A stretch of 64,000 nucleotides of DNA from Apodemus sylvaticus (Eukaryota > Chordata > Mammalia > Rodentia > Muridae). The notes under the pieces were generated by a model, which did not search any database, was not told where the DNA came from, and saw only the letters and a program-made list of their open reading frames with translations. The DNA lies in the NCBI RefSeq assembly GCF_947179515.1, contig NC_067487.1:39384266-39448265 (forward strand). The letters are read 5' to 3'. The position numbers were made by a program, and so were the translations under genes. Positions 46,340 through 56,135 of the stretch are shown here, one piece after another. Numbering within the stretch: the stretch's first letter is position 1; each line of letters begins with the position of its first letter.

Positions 46340-46650
46340 ATTAGTGTCTCTCAAAAAATTATGTGGTGATACCTTAATCCAAGATCAGTACTCTCAGGAT
46401 ATTTTATAAATCTTTAGGAGGTAGAGCCTTGTGGGAGGTCTCCCAAGATCTCTGGGAATGAGGTGTCAGTCATCTATTTGTCTTCTATTTGCACATGTAC
46501 ATTTGGGTCCCAGTAGGTTTCTACCATGATTTGCTTCCCTTGGCAGAGGCCAGGGAATCTCCAAAATACGAACCAAAATAAGCATTATGTATTTGTAAGT
46601 TAGTTACCTCAAATACATCATTCTGGTAGTGTGAAGCTGATGAATCAACA
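46340..46650 (+). mobile_element. Old MLT1-like MaLR LTR
   Basis: AGGAGGTAGAGCCTTGTGGG, a GGAGGTCTCCCAAGATCTC stretch and a 3' part GAACCAAAATAAGC fit the pattern of old MaLR LTRs. Divergence is high. Confidence 0.5.
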
Positions 46651-47414
46651 TGGTTTCTAGAGCAGAGCCTGATCCATCATGGGCATTCAATAAATATTTG
46701 CTTACTGAATGAATGAGCCACCTTTGTTCTATCGGCACCCAACAGCGGATTATGACATTCAAGTGCAGAGAACTTCAGCACAAAGGAGAAAGACAATCCA
46801 CCTAATCCAAAAATTATGTAGAAATTCACAAAAGTGTCCTCAAACAGGGGTCATAAAGGTGCAAGATAAATTGTGTAATTCAAGGTCTCCTAAAATTCAA
46901 GGAAACCTCACCCAGGCCATATTTACTCAGTCACCTTCTATAAATCCAGGGGAAAGGGCTGGGCTTTTATTGCTTATTTTACAAACTGAGGTTTCCAAAA
47001 GTTTTTATGCTGGTATTAATATCTTCCTGTGGGTACAATAATGGCAGGGGCAGCACAGGGGAAAGTGACAGGAAAGCCACTTGGCTTTCTAGACTAAAGG
47101 ATTCTAGGGTCAGAGCACAGTGTAACTCATGCAAATCGTCTCTCAGCCGAGTGGAAAACACTGGTCTGAGTCCAGCCCAGTGGAAAGCAGTCAACTAAAA
47201 GGAATGTACTGAACAGAGACACCACAGCATTTTCCACAACAACAGGGGGCATTTGAAAGTACAATACCACAATCCCATCATGGTGAGGACATTTTAGCTG
47301 ATGGGATCAGTCTAACATATTACCCAAGACCGCCTACAAGATTCAGATATGAGCTATTCTAAGGCTGAGACTGAATTTGGGTTCAGGGAGGAAATTGGTT
47401 TCACTTAGCTGTTG
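46651..47414. other. Unassigned sequence
   Basis: The longest open frame (46709-47041, 110 codons) has no recognisable domain and no supporting signals. Confidence 0.4.
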
Positions 47415-47655
47415 GTAGAAATGAACAGACTATCAAGCCTTTGTAGGACCAAGGAAATGGAGGGAGCATAGGTGGGAAATGGGTTGGATGGAGGGGTACC
47501 TACCTTCTGGAGGCAGGGTTTGGGAGGATGGGTTGGGGGTTTTCTAGGAGGGGGAGGTAATAGGAAAATGTGTAATATTTGAAATGTAAATGAAGAATAT
47601 ATTCAATAAAAAATAAAAAATGAATGAATGAATAAATAAATAAATATTAAAACAA
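47415..47655 (+). mobile_element. L1 3' UTR fragment
   Basis: TAGGACCAAGGAAATGGAGG, a G-rich section, and AATATTTGAAATGTAAATGA followed by an A-rich tail with AATAAATAAA make up a sense L1 3' end. Confidence 0.8.
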
Positions 47656-47989
47656 AAACCAGAGCACTTAAAAAAATGAGCAGAGTAGAGATTTAAAATA
47701 GCTACAGTACATTGTTGCCATTAGCTGTAAATGGCTGAAATTGTGACTTATAGGATTTTAGTATAATTTATACAGGTTATCTGGTAGACCTATTATTGAG
47801 CTGTTAAGCATGTACAAAGTCACATACTCAGTGGACTACTATGCACACATGGTTGTACATGGTAGAAACTCGTTGTAAGTTTACAGACGGCTACTTTATA
47901 CATCTGTGTATCACTCTCCTTCAGACTCCCTTTCTATGTTGTACACCCAAACTCTGTCCATGATCATTCTAGAGATCAATCTATTATTT

Positions 47990-48128
47990 TCTTAAAACAC
48001 TCAAAAATAATTAGAAAAGGGGTCATGGATTTAAGAGACTGAGAAACATGGAAAGAGTGGAGGGAAAGATAGAAGAGAGAAAATGATATAAGCACAAGTG
48101 TCATGGGAAATAAAAAAATTAAAACTTT
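47990..48128 (+). mobile_element. Old L1 3' end (Lx9-like)
   Basis: GGGGTCATGGATTTAAGAGA, a GGAGGGAAAGATAGAAGAG section, AATGATATAAGC and an A-rich end match old rodent L1 tails. Confidence 0.5.
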
Positions 48129-49714
48129 AAATTAGAAGGAGACCCCTATGAATACACAAACACAGGCCTGTGAATAAGTTAAAATATTCTCTGGTAATTT
48201 ATCTTTCTTATCTTATTGATTTTTCTGCTTCCAGACTGATAATAATGATCTTTAAGTGAAATTAAATCTAGGAGATATTCTAACCAATAAAGGGGCATTC
48301 ATATTCCACGATAAAACCTTACTCTGAAGATATTTGGTAGACACGTGAGATTACCCATAGTCATGAATATCATTAGAAACTTTTCCCAGGTTTAAATATC
48401 ATAAGCCGAACTGAGAACAGCTGCGGGACGTGGAAGCATCTCTCTCTGTAATACAGCTATGTGGTATCATTTGTGCAGGATTGGGACTGCACTTTGTCTT
48501 CTGAATTTGGTTAAGCTCTTTAACAATGTCTCTTGAAGGAAGCAAGACACAACTTGTAACATCCAGGTTAGGACTTGAGACCTTTGTCTTTTGTTAAGCC
48601 TAGGTTTAGTCTTGGCTTCATACTTCCTCTTGATAATCTCTTGAGGAAATTTTAAGCCTTAAGTTTCTCACTGGTAGAGTGAAGACAACTAACGATTAAG
48701 TAGGGTGATGCCTATAACAGGCTTAGTTCCCCTGACTTAAGCAGTGATGGACTGCCTATCTCAGTGGAGTACAGCGGAGAAACACGAATGTTGGACTTTC
48801 TTACCGTCTGCAGATTCCCAGATGGAATGTTAATTATTTTCAAAACAAGCATGTAAATCAATGACCTGTCACTCAAATGTTCCACATTGAAAACCAAAAC
48901 TTGCATTGAGCCTGCATTGTCTGGTACCTGAGGGTATTGAATTTTCATACCAAATTGGGGTCAATTCAGAGGCACTGTGGTGGGAAGTATTTCCTCTGGC
49001 GGGCAGGCATTTTTGCTGCTGCTACTGAGCCCAAACAAACAAATGGTATGCAAGAGAGTTTTATGCATGCTCAAGTTTCTGTTAGTGATCTCTGGCTGTG
49101 TTTCACTTACAGTTCTACCCAGATTATACAACTGGAGTTCCTAGAATTGAGAAGCTGATTCTTAAAAGCTTGTTGAGTAAGTGAATGAAAGACAGAAATC
49201 CATTGTGCTATTTCAGCATCCAGAGATAATTTCTACAAGACTGTCTGTATATTTACTTTGCTGACATTATAAAAGTTTCCAGGTAGTTTCCTAAGATAAG
49301 AATGAACATAGATTATATTTTTGATTGTGCTATTTTAGGTATATATAATTCCCCTGCCTCCACTCTAAATGGCAGTATAGGGTAAGAAGATGACTTTTAG
49401 TCTACCCACCAAACTTCAAATTCTGACTTCTACTGGCCAGACTTCAGCCATGTCACCTTGTCAGTCTTAGTTAACATCTAAATTGGAAATAACTACTGCA
49501 TTAATATTAATAGACCCATTTAAATAAATGAGCAAATATGTAGCAGATGTATATATATTATTGCTTATTTTGGGTAAGCACTCTACATAATGTCAATATT
49601 TTTAGCTAACAATAATTTTTGACCACAAGGTATGAAATGGGGAAACCAGCTTTTTGAATAATAAAGGAAGCATCAATAGATATTTATAATCATCCCACCT
49701 ATCTTCTCCATTTC
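48129..49714. other. 1.6 kb largely unique sequence
   Basis: No gene recognised. Short open frames at 48712-48948 and 48937-49158 have no domain. Confidence 0.4.
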
Positions 49715-49930
49715 CTTTTTTTAAGTTTTGAATTGTTTTTATTGATAAGTACACTTCACAAAAATGCAGTATTTTAACCTCTTAGATGCACAGTTTATAG
49801 CATCCACTACATTTGTATTGTTTATAAAGCCATTACACATATCCATCTCCAGAATATACACAAAATTCACTCTATATTTCCCCCACAATGTCTGGAAAGA
49901 AAACCATTTACCCATTTTCTAAAATTTCTA
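49715..49930 (+). repeat. Ancient repeat fragment
   Basis: TTATTGATAAGTACACTTCAC, then a section with CATATCCATCTCCAGAATAT, is in the order of a widespread ancient mammalian LINE-associated repeat. It is very diverged. Confidence 0.4.
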
Positions 49931-50159
49931 ACAAGTACTTGGTAAAAAAATAAAATAACTGTGAAACCTTTCTTAAATCTATAACTGATCTTTTAAGAAA
50001 CATAATCCTATTAATTAGTGCTCTAAGTTTTTTAGCTTTTCCAATTTTTGTTATATTATATTCTAAGTATGGTTAGTATTTACATAATCCTTGACTAGAG
50101 TATTTCTGTGCATTTTAAATTGAATAACATGCTTTCAGAGCACCATGTGTTTGTAATGT

Positions 50160-50311
50160 CTTTTTGTTCATCCCTTCCTCCATTCCAGCACATAACAGAC
50201 CAACAAGGAAGATCCCCATTAAATGTTTGTGAAGAAAATGAACAAAATAACTGGGAAGAAGCCAAAAAATTGTTTAAAGAAGCCATTAACAAGCCAGTAT
50301 TATCTGAATAG
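50160..50311 (+). pseudogene. Krit1 (exon-derived): Isolated KRIT1 (CCM1) exon copy with 3' splice site
   Basis: The 108 bp at 50189-50296 encode 36 residues beginning HITDQQGRSPLN and ending KEAINKP. This matches the end of the ankyrin-repeat region of KRIT1, the CCM-complex scaffold at endothelial junctions, just before its FERM domain. Compared with the KRIT1 sequence I remember, four of 36 residues differ (I to V, K to E, A to K, L to F), too many for the highly conserved true gene. A polypyrimidine tract and CAG (CATCCCTTCCTCCATTCCAG) precede the exon. A GT follows it directly and the frame stops at 50311. Retained splice signals and lack of neighbouring exons mean a duplicated genomic exon, not a processed pseudogene. 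No other KRIT1 exon was seen in the window. Confidence 0.8.
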
Positions 50312-50435
50312 TTAGAACCAAATGTCTTATTTAAATTGGTTGTTTACAAAAAACCCTAGGTTCATTCCCTTTACTAAAAAAATTAATAGTATAATCTCAT
50401 ATGACAGATGTAATTAAGAAACATATCATTAAACA

Positions 50436-50625
50436 TTTTGGCATTGCACAAACATCATGGAGTATATTTGGACAACATCCATGGTGTAATTTGTGTATAA
50501 ACCTAGGCTATATGGCACATAGTATGATATGGGTGATGCCCTTAGATGTTTGGTTCTGTCATTAACCAAAATATTAAGTTATATATGATTGTACTTAATG
50601 TGATTTTTATAAATATTTCTGCTCA
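50436..50625. mobile_element. Ancient mammalian DNA transposon fragment
   Basis: TTGCACAAACATCATGGAGTA and AAACCTAGGCTATATGGC are in the order of an old MER-type DNA transposon seen across mammals. No terminal repeats remain. Confidence 0.55.
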
Positions 50626-51080
50626 TTCATGTATATTCACCCCCAATCAACATTTATATTTATTTCACTGCTTCTCTGTTTAGTTTTTGTTTCCATGATC
50701 TGTCCATTGATGAGAGTGGGATGTTGAAGTCTCCCACTATTATTGTGTGAGGTGCAATGTGTGCTTTGAGCTTTAGTAAAGTTTCTTTTATGAATGTAGG
50801 TGCCCTTGCATTTGGAGCATAGATGTTCAGGATTGAGAGTTCTTCTTGGTATATTTTTTCCTTTGTTGACTATGAAGTGTCCTTCCTTATCTTTTTTGAT
50901 AATGTTAGGTTGAAAGTCGATTTTATCTGATATTAGAATGGCTACTCTAGCTTGTTTCTTAGGACCATTTGCTTGGAAAATTGTTTTCTAGCCTTTTACT
51001 TTGAGGTAGTGCCTGTCTTTGTCACTGAGGTGGGTTTCTTGTATACAGCAAAATGTTGGGTCCTGTTTACATATCCAGTC

Positions 51081-51120
51081 TGTTAGTCTATTAGTCTATT
51101 AGTCTATTAGTCTGTTAGTC
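51081..51120. repeat. Five-copy octamer (TRTTAGTC)
   Basis: Five tandem copies of TATTAGTC/TGTTAGTC expanded within the antisense L1. Confidence 0.95.
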
Positions 51121-51245
51121 TTTTTATTGGAGAATTGAGTCCATTGATATTAAGAGATATTAAGGAAAGGTGATTGCTGCTTCCTGGTATTATTGTTGTT
51201 AAATAATTAGAGTTATGTTTATGTGGCTATCTTCTTATTGGTTTG

Positions 51246-51596
51246 TTAATGAAATATTACTTTCTTGCTTTTTCTAGGGTATAGTTTCCCTCCTTGTGTT
51301 GGAGTTTTCCATTTATTATTCTTTGAAGGGCTAGATTTATGGAAAGATAATTGTGTAAATTTGGCTTTGTCATAGAGTATCTTAGTTTCTCCATCTATGG
51401 TAATTGAGAGATTTGCTGGGTATAGTAGCCTGGGCTGGCATTTGTGTTCTCTTAGGGTCTGTATGATATCTATCCAGGATCTTCTAGCTTTCATAGTCTC
51501 TGGTGAGAAGTCTGGGAGACCAGCTCTCTCCTGGAAGACAGTGCACAGAGGGCAGTGGAGCCTCCCGGTTCCCAGGTGCAGACCTGTCTTCTCCAT
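51246..51596 (-). pseudogene. L1 ORF1 C-terminal relic fused to upstream L1 sequence
   Basis: The 116-codon frame contains SPETMKARRSWIDIIQTLRE, then QPRLLYPANLSI and DGETKILYDKAKFTQ, the C-terminal domain of L1 ORF1p that packs RNA in the L1 RNP. The first 28 or so residues are not ORF1p. They derive from C/G-rich sequence resembling an L1 5' UTR. Coiled coil and RRM are absent, and the true ORF1 end is frameshifted. It is a deletion product. Confidence 0.75.
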
Positions 51597-51663
51597 TTCT
51601 GACTTGTGGTATATCCTGCCCTTTGCTGTAATGCTATTTCCATGAAAATCAATTACTCATGAT

Positions 51664-51706
51664 ACACACACACACACACACATACATACACAAAACACAC
51701 ACCCCT
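51664..51706. repeat. (CA)n-rich run
   Basis: Imperfect CA dinucleotide run. Confidence 0.9.
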
Positions 51707-51902
51707 TCACCCAGACATTCTCTATTGAACCTTTAGGCTGACTCCTTGCTTCATGTATAGAGTGTTCTTGTTTCATGTACATAGTGTTTTTGGGTTAGAC
51801 CATGATATTGTGACTCAACACTAAAAGATTGTCTTAGATGCTCTTCAGTTACAAAGTAATAGAACCAGGAAGATTCTACACCTGCATTGATCTAACAGAA
51901 AT

Positions 51903-52035
51903 TTTTCTCTCCTCCTCTTCTTTCTCTCCTCCCCCTGGTTCTCTTCCTCTCCTTCTCTTCTTCCTCCTCCTCTTCTCTCTCTGCCTTCTGTCTCCTCCTT
52001 CTCCTTTTTCACTCTCCCCTTCCTTTTCTCCACCT
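51903..52035 (+). repeat. CT-rich low-complexity tract
   Basis: An irregular TCC/CTT-rich stretch. Ser/Pro- and Arg/Glu-rich frames over it are artefacts. Confidence 0.9.
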
Positions 52036-52059
52036 TGTACTTCTTAAGACACATGTAGC

Positions 52060-52185
52060 TTTGATTGCCCTGCACTCACTGTGTAATTCAGGCTGCTCTT
52101 GAATTCAAACTTGCAGTTTTTCTCTTGTCTCTGCTTCCCATGTTTTGCAAGCAAAGTTTTGAATCACCAAACTGGCTTAGCATAG
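52060..52185 (-). mobile_element. Old B1-like SINE, antisense
   Basis: CACTGTGTAATTCAGGCTGC, then TCTCTGCTTCCCATG, follow the reverse complement of B1/PB1D SINEs at high divergence. Confidence 0.65.
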
Positions 52186-52223
52186 TAGTTTTGACAAAAA
52201 GGTGAACTGTTTTGTAACAATTT

Positions 52224-52290
52224 ATTACATGTGTTTATTACTCTGTGTGTGTGTGTATGTGCACGCACACACATGCACACACATCAGACA
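52224..52290. repeat. TG/CA mixed microsatellite
   Basis: A TG run followed by a GCACGCACAC-type CA run. It adjoins an antisense SINE. Confidence 0.92.
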
Positions 52291-52324
52291 CATGCTTGTA
52301 CATGGCATAGAACTTATATGAGCC

Positions 52325-52422
52325 TGTTCTCATATTCCATTATGTGGGTGGTGGGATTTAACCCAGATCGTCAGGCTCAGCAACAAGATTCTTTATCAAA
52401 TGAACCATCTCACAGTCCCATG
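52325..52422 (-). mobile_element. B3-like SINE, antisense
   Basis: GGTGGGATTTAACCCAGATC, CAGGCTCAGCAACAAG and AAATGAACCATCTCAC are the reverse complement of the tRNA-derived head of B2/B3-like SINEs. Confidence 0.65.
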
Positions 52423-52734
52423 ATAGAGGATAAATAAACCTTCCTATGGAATGTTGTCTAGAAAAATATTGAAAATTGTAGCCAGAGATGATGTAAATTT
52501 GTATATTTCAAATTCTATATAGACAATTAGCTCATTATCCCAAAATTGTTAAAATGCATTCAAACTAGTGTCATGCCTTTTTCAGTGTTGTAACCAACAG
52601 ACTGAACATTGCTGGTCACTTAGCCAATAATCAGGTAAAAGAACACTTCGTATAACATGACTTTTCTAAAGGCCAGTGTGTTGTTTATATTTCTTAATTG
52701 CTATATCTAGATACCCAATAATAACATTTTAAGG

Positions 52735-52990
52735 AAGTGAAGATTTACTTTGTCATAAAGTTTGATGCTACAGTCCATCAAAGGAAGAAAAGCATAGCGG
52801 ATAGGGTGGTAGATATAGCAGCAAGAGTGTGTGTGTGTGGGGGGCAGTTGACTAAACTGTGTGCTATAGTCAGGAAGCAGAGATACAGATGCTCATGTTC
52901 AGTTCACTTTTCCCTTTTTATTTGAGAGGATCCCTGCCCATGGGATGGTGCTGCCCACATTCAGCCTTGATCTCTACTTCTCTGCTAAAG
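52735..52990 (-). mobile_element. Old MaLR-like repeat, antisense
   Basis: GGAAGTGAAGATTTACTTTG, CAGTCCATCAAAGG and CCATGGGATGGTGCTGCCCA are the reverse complement of the family seen at 461-712. Confidence 0.6.
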
Positions 52991-53033
52991 TTATATGGAT
53001 TTTTTAAAAAGACCTGACATATATCTCATAGAA

Positions 53034-53267
53034 CAGTGATTTTCAACCTTCCTAATGCTGTGACCCTTTAATATAGTTCCCTATGTTGTGGTGACCTCCA
53101 ACCATAAAATTATTTTCATTGCTACTTCATAACTGTCATTTTGCTACTGCTCTGAATTGTAGTCTAAATGTCTATGTTTCCTGAGGGTCTTAGATGACCC
53201 CTGTGAAAGGGTTGTTTGATGCCACTCACCAAAGTGGGAGTCTCAAAGCACATGCTGAGAGCCACTG
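53034..53267 (+). mobile_element. URR1-like hAT-Charlie transposon
   Basis: It starts CAGTGATTTTCAACCTTCC and contains TGGTGACCTCCAACCATAAA, then TGACCCCTGTGAAAGGGTT, and ends GAGAGCCACTG, an inverted match to its start. It is longer and better preserved than the copy at 27.8 kb. Confidence 0.93.
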
Positions 53268-53289
53268 TCCTTGATGCTTTCAATTCCAT

Positions 53290-53700
53290 ACACGCTAAAA
53301 GTGAGCGTTAACCATAATCACAACCCTTATCAACTTGACACCCAAATACATCACTTTTAACTATATTATATGACACTCACAACTCTCAAAGTTTCATGCA
53401 CATCTGATCATACAAAATGGGTTGAATCCAATTTCAAAAGACTTATAAACTTTAACAGTCACAACACTATTTAAAAGACCAAAGTCCAAGTCTCTTGTGA
53501 TATTCATAACAAACTACTAACTGTGAGCCCAAATAAAAATAAAAATACATTAAGTTCTATGCTTCCTATATAAAATGACATAGAATAAGCATTTCCATTC
53601 CAGGAGAAAGAAATGGGGATGTAGCAAGGAAATATCAGCTCAAATAAGACCACAACTTACCAGGGCATATACTATATTATGCCTCTAACAACTGTTACAG
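53290..53700. repeat. Old ERVL/MaLR-associated repeat, family uncertain
   Basis: Phrases such as CAAAGTCCAAGTCTCTTGTG, CTAACTGTGAGCCC and CCATTCCAGGAGAAAGAAAT keep the order of a widespread rodent repeat. Its right end meets the retroviral insertion. Confidence 0.4.
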
Positions 53701-53713
53701 TCCGATGGGTCTG

Positions 53714-53837
53714 TCTCGGGATATCCAGGATTTCTTGGTCCAGATGTAAGACCCCAAAAACCAAGGGTTCCCCAGTCTCGGGATATCCAGGATTTCTTGG
53801 TCCAGATGTAAGACCCCAAAAACCAAGGGTTCCCCAG
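53714..53837. repeat. Perfect 62-bp tandem duplication across the LTR edge
   Basis: 53714-53775 and 53776-53837 are identical 62-mers. Each unit joins 31 bp of flanking DNA (TCTCGGGATATCCAGG...) to the outer 31 bp of the provirus LTR (TGTAAGACCCC...). The duplication therefore arose after integration. Confidence 0.95.
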
Positions 53838-54274
53838 CACCCCACGCCTCGGAAAGTGACACCCAAATCACTCATGATAAATGGTCTCGATGCAATAACA
53901 TGAGGATTTCTTTATTCCAGAATTCTGGGTTCCACAGCCGTACACCTCACAGGGCTAGAGGACTATGGACCCTGTGCAACTGAAGTCAGGGGTACTTAAA
54001 GGGGAAAAATCACAAGACAAGGGTTGGAGGACACAATTCACAAGGCAAGGGGTGGAGGACAAAACATGCACAGAATGGGGAAGTACAGAATGAGGAAGTG
54101 AGGAAGGCTAGAGATTATCTGGAGCAAACGTCCTTGGGGCATTGTATAGTTAAACTTTGGAACTAGAACAGGGTGGGCTATCTTTCTCAAGCTGAAAGCA
54201 GAAAACAAGTTACTCTGTGCTGGGCTAGTTGTTTAGAGGTCTAAAATCATTGAGTTGGGGGGGGGGGTCTCTCA
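53807..54274 (-). repeat. 3' LTR of the provirus
   Basis: On the minus strand it starts TGAGAGACC and ends GGTCTTACA, an imperfect inverted repeat. An AATAAA signal lies near 53912 (GGAATAAAGAAATCC). The TATA-like site is TTTAAGTACC here, altered from TTTAAATACC in the other LTR. The G-run near 54257-54267 is expanded. By eye it differs from the 5' LTR at about 21 positions. Confidence 0.93.
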
Positions 54275-54294
54275 TTCCCCACTCTTTCTCTTGT
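54275..54294 (-). promoter_or_regulatory. Polypurine tract
   Basis: The minus strand reads AAGAGAAAGAGTGGGGAA directly before the 3' LTR start, the expected position and composition for plus-strand DNA priming. Confidence 0.9.
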
Positions 54295-54314
54295 CAATAG
54301 TTCTAATCTTAGAA

Positions 54315-54692
54315 CTATAGAACTAAATCTCTGACTCTATATATTCTGGATTGTCCTGCCCTAATGTCTGATATTGTTGGCGTAGCATAAGAATCTGCAC
54401 AGCCCTTATAAATTTCCCTAATAAAAGCTATTAACCGGTTAGTCACACATGTCCCAATTATAAGCAAAAGTAGTAAAATTACAAAGGGTCTCATCAAAAC
54501 AGAAAGCAGGATGGTCAAGAATACAAGATAAGGGCTTTTCCACTGAGACTCAAGATTTTCTGCGCAGTGGCGTCTAACGTAGACTGAATCTCCAAATTGG
54601 AAGCAATGTGGGACTTCTCTTGAGTAGGCCTCCTGGAGCTGCTTCCACACTTGCTGCCTCACCCCCTCTAGGGTCTTGAGCCTAGAGAACAA
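54315..54692 (-). pseudogene. Integrase C-terminus joined in frame to env TM anchor
   Basis: This 125-codon frame begins with the C-terminal part of a gammaretroviral integrase: VRQQVWKQLQEAY, then GDSVYVRRH and a PYLVFLT segment to about residue 60. It continues directly into a hydrophobic run of TM type (ILLLLLIIG near residues 71-79, then CVTNRL) and a basic tail, ending at a stop just before the polypurine tract. The surface subunit and most of TM are missing, so the join is a deletion junction near 54510. There is no signal peptide and no receptor-binding part. No function is expected. Confidence 0.85.
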
Positions 54693-55500
54693 AAGCCTGA
54701 AGCAAAAAGGGTAGGAGAGCTATCTAATCATTAATACCAGTCTCTGTGGTCAATTTGGTGAGGGTTTCTTTCATCAGGGTTCCAGGAACAGTTCCTGAAG
54801 CCTTCTTATACAGATCCAGTCACCTATCTGGAAGCAGTGAGGAGTCTCTGGCATGCCTGGAGCATTTAAGGCAAATCATATATAGTGGGACACCTCCTGG
54901 GAGGGCCCCATGGACACCAAAGGAGTTGGGGTATCAAAGAGGATCTCTAGGGGGGTCAGGTTAAAATGGTAGGGGCTCTTCAGAAACAAGGGGAGAGGCA
55001 CCACCCATCCTGAGCCAGTCTCCAAGGTCAATTTAGTTAAGGTCTCTCATAGTGTTTTGTTTATTCTCTCTACCTGCCTTGAGCCCTGGGGACAGTACAT
55101 CCAATAATGTTTCTAATTAGTCCCCAATATCTCTGTCAATTTCTGACTTACCTTAGAAACAAAAACAGAACCATTGTCTGATCTAATTACCTTGGGCACT
55201 CTGAAACTTGGAAAAATTTCTTCTAACCTTGGCAGCAGTTTCCTGCTTTAGCTTATCTAGATAAAAGTATCTATAAATGCTATAAGATATTTTATAACCA
55301 TATTCTCCTGCCGTAGCTTTTATAAAAATCTCTTAATAAACTCTAGGCTGTTCTCTTTGCCCTGCTTATTCTTTACTGCATTAGCATTTACTTGCTGGCA
55401 TATCTTACACTGTTCTATTAATTATCTCTCTAGCCTAAAACCTGAGTCATAAATATATACGTTTGGTCCCTTAACTGCCAGGACAGTTTTTTTTTTAATC
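54693..55500 (-). pseudogene. Integrase catalytic-domain relic
   Basis: Frames on the minus strand carry the integrase zinc-binding Cys pair (CKICQ near 55390-55415). Further along are LEEIFPSF, then SDNG and QVERINK. The second Asp (55176-55178) and the Glu (55068-55070) are separated by 35 codons, the D-X35-E spacing of retroviral integrases. At least two in-frame stops fall between or near them, and the first Asp lies in a shifted frame, so the enzyme is dead. Confidence 0.85.
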
Positions 55501-55739
55501 CCCTAAATGAGTCCATCTGTGCATTTGGCCTAGTGAGTCCTTGGCTTACTTTCTGGGGAGTATAGTTCTCCCTTCTTGTGTGCACCCTCTCTTGGTAATA
55601 GTTGGTAGGGTGGCTAGCAATCTCAGTCCTTTTTTAAGTGAGGCTGTTCCTTAATTTTGTCCCATTTCCCAATGGGTGTTTCTTACAGACCCATAATCAG
55701 TATAGGCTCCTGCATATCCATTCCTGGAGCCACTTGCTC

Positions 55740-56135
55740 TGCCTGGTTATTGCCCATTGAGACTTTTCTCTTTGGACATCCTAGGCAGTGAATACTCACA
55801 GTGGCTGAGTTCATCATTAGGACATCTAAGAGGTCCAAGATTTCCTGTTGGTTTCCTCTGATGTGAGCAGTCTTCTTGGCATATATCCCTGTGGGCGTGG
55901 GCTGTGGCAAAGGCATACCTGTTATCCATGTGGCTGTTGATTTTCTTGCTGGTTCCATGTTCCAAGGTCTTGGTGAGGGCCACAAGCTCCACTTTCTGCA
56001 TTGACATGCCAGGGGGTAAAGATTCTTCTACCCAGATGACATTTGTGCTGTCTACCATAGGAGCACCTGCTTCCATCATGGAAAAAACTGCTCCAGTCTG
56101 TAGCAACTTTCAGCAGGGGTCAGTCTCTCATTTTG
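55740..56135 (-). pseudogene. RNase H domain relic
   Basis: Minus-strand frames 55747-56106 and 55683-55985 together show a gammaretroviral RNase H: STNVIWVEESLPPG, then KVELVALTKTL with the catalytic Glu and DNRYAFATAHAH with an Asp. A frameshift near 55870 moves the C-terminal part (IHCLGCPK, GNNQAEQVA) into the other frame. The first catalytic Asp region (TDWSSF, Gly replaced by Trp) is in a third frame. It follows the protease relic with no RT polymerase between. Confidence 0.88.

Larger units (their letters stand above)
50668..51596 (-). mobile_element. Antisense L1: start of ORF2, ORF1 end, internal deletion
   Basis: On the minus strand the order is a 5'-UTR-like segment (about 51520-51596), then the ORF1 C-terminus, the inter-ORF spacer and the ORF2 endonuclease start. 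Most of ORF1 is missing between the first two. A five-copy TATTAGTC-type octamer run lies at 51081-51120. Confidence 0.88.

Noticed and set aside
50108..50311. Treating the 67-codon frame as an intact small gene
   Set aside because: Its first 27 codons are intronic sequence upstream of the splice acceptor. Only 36 codons match KRIT1.
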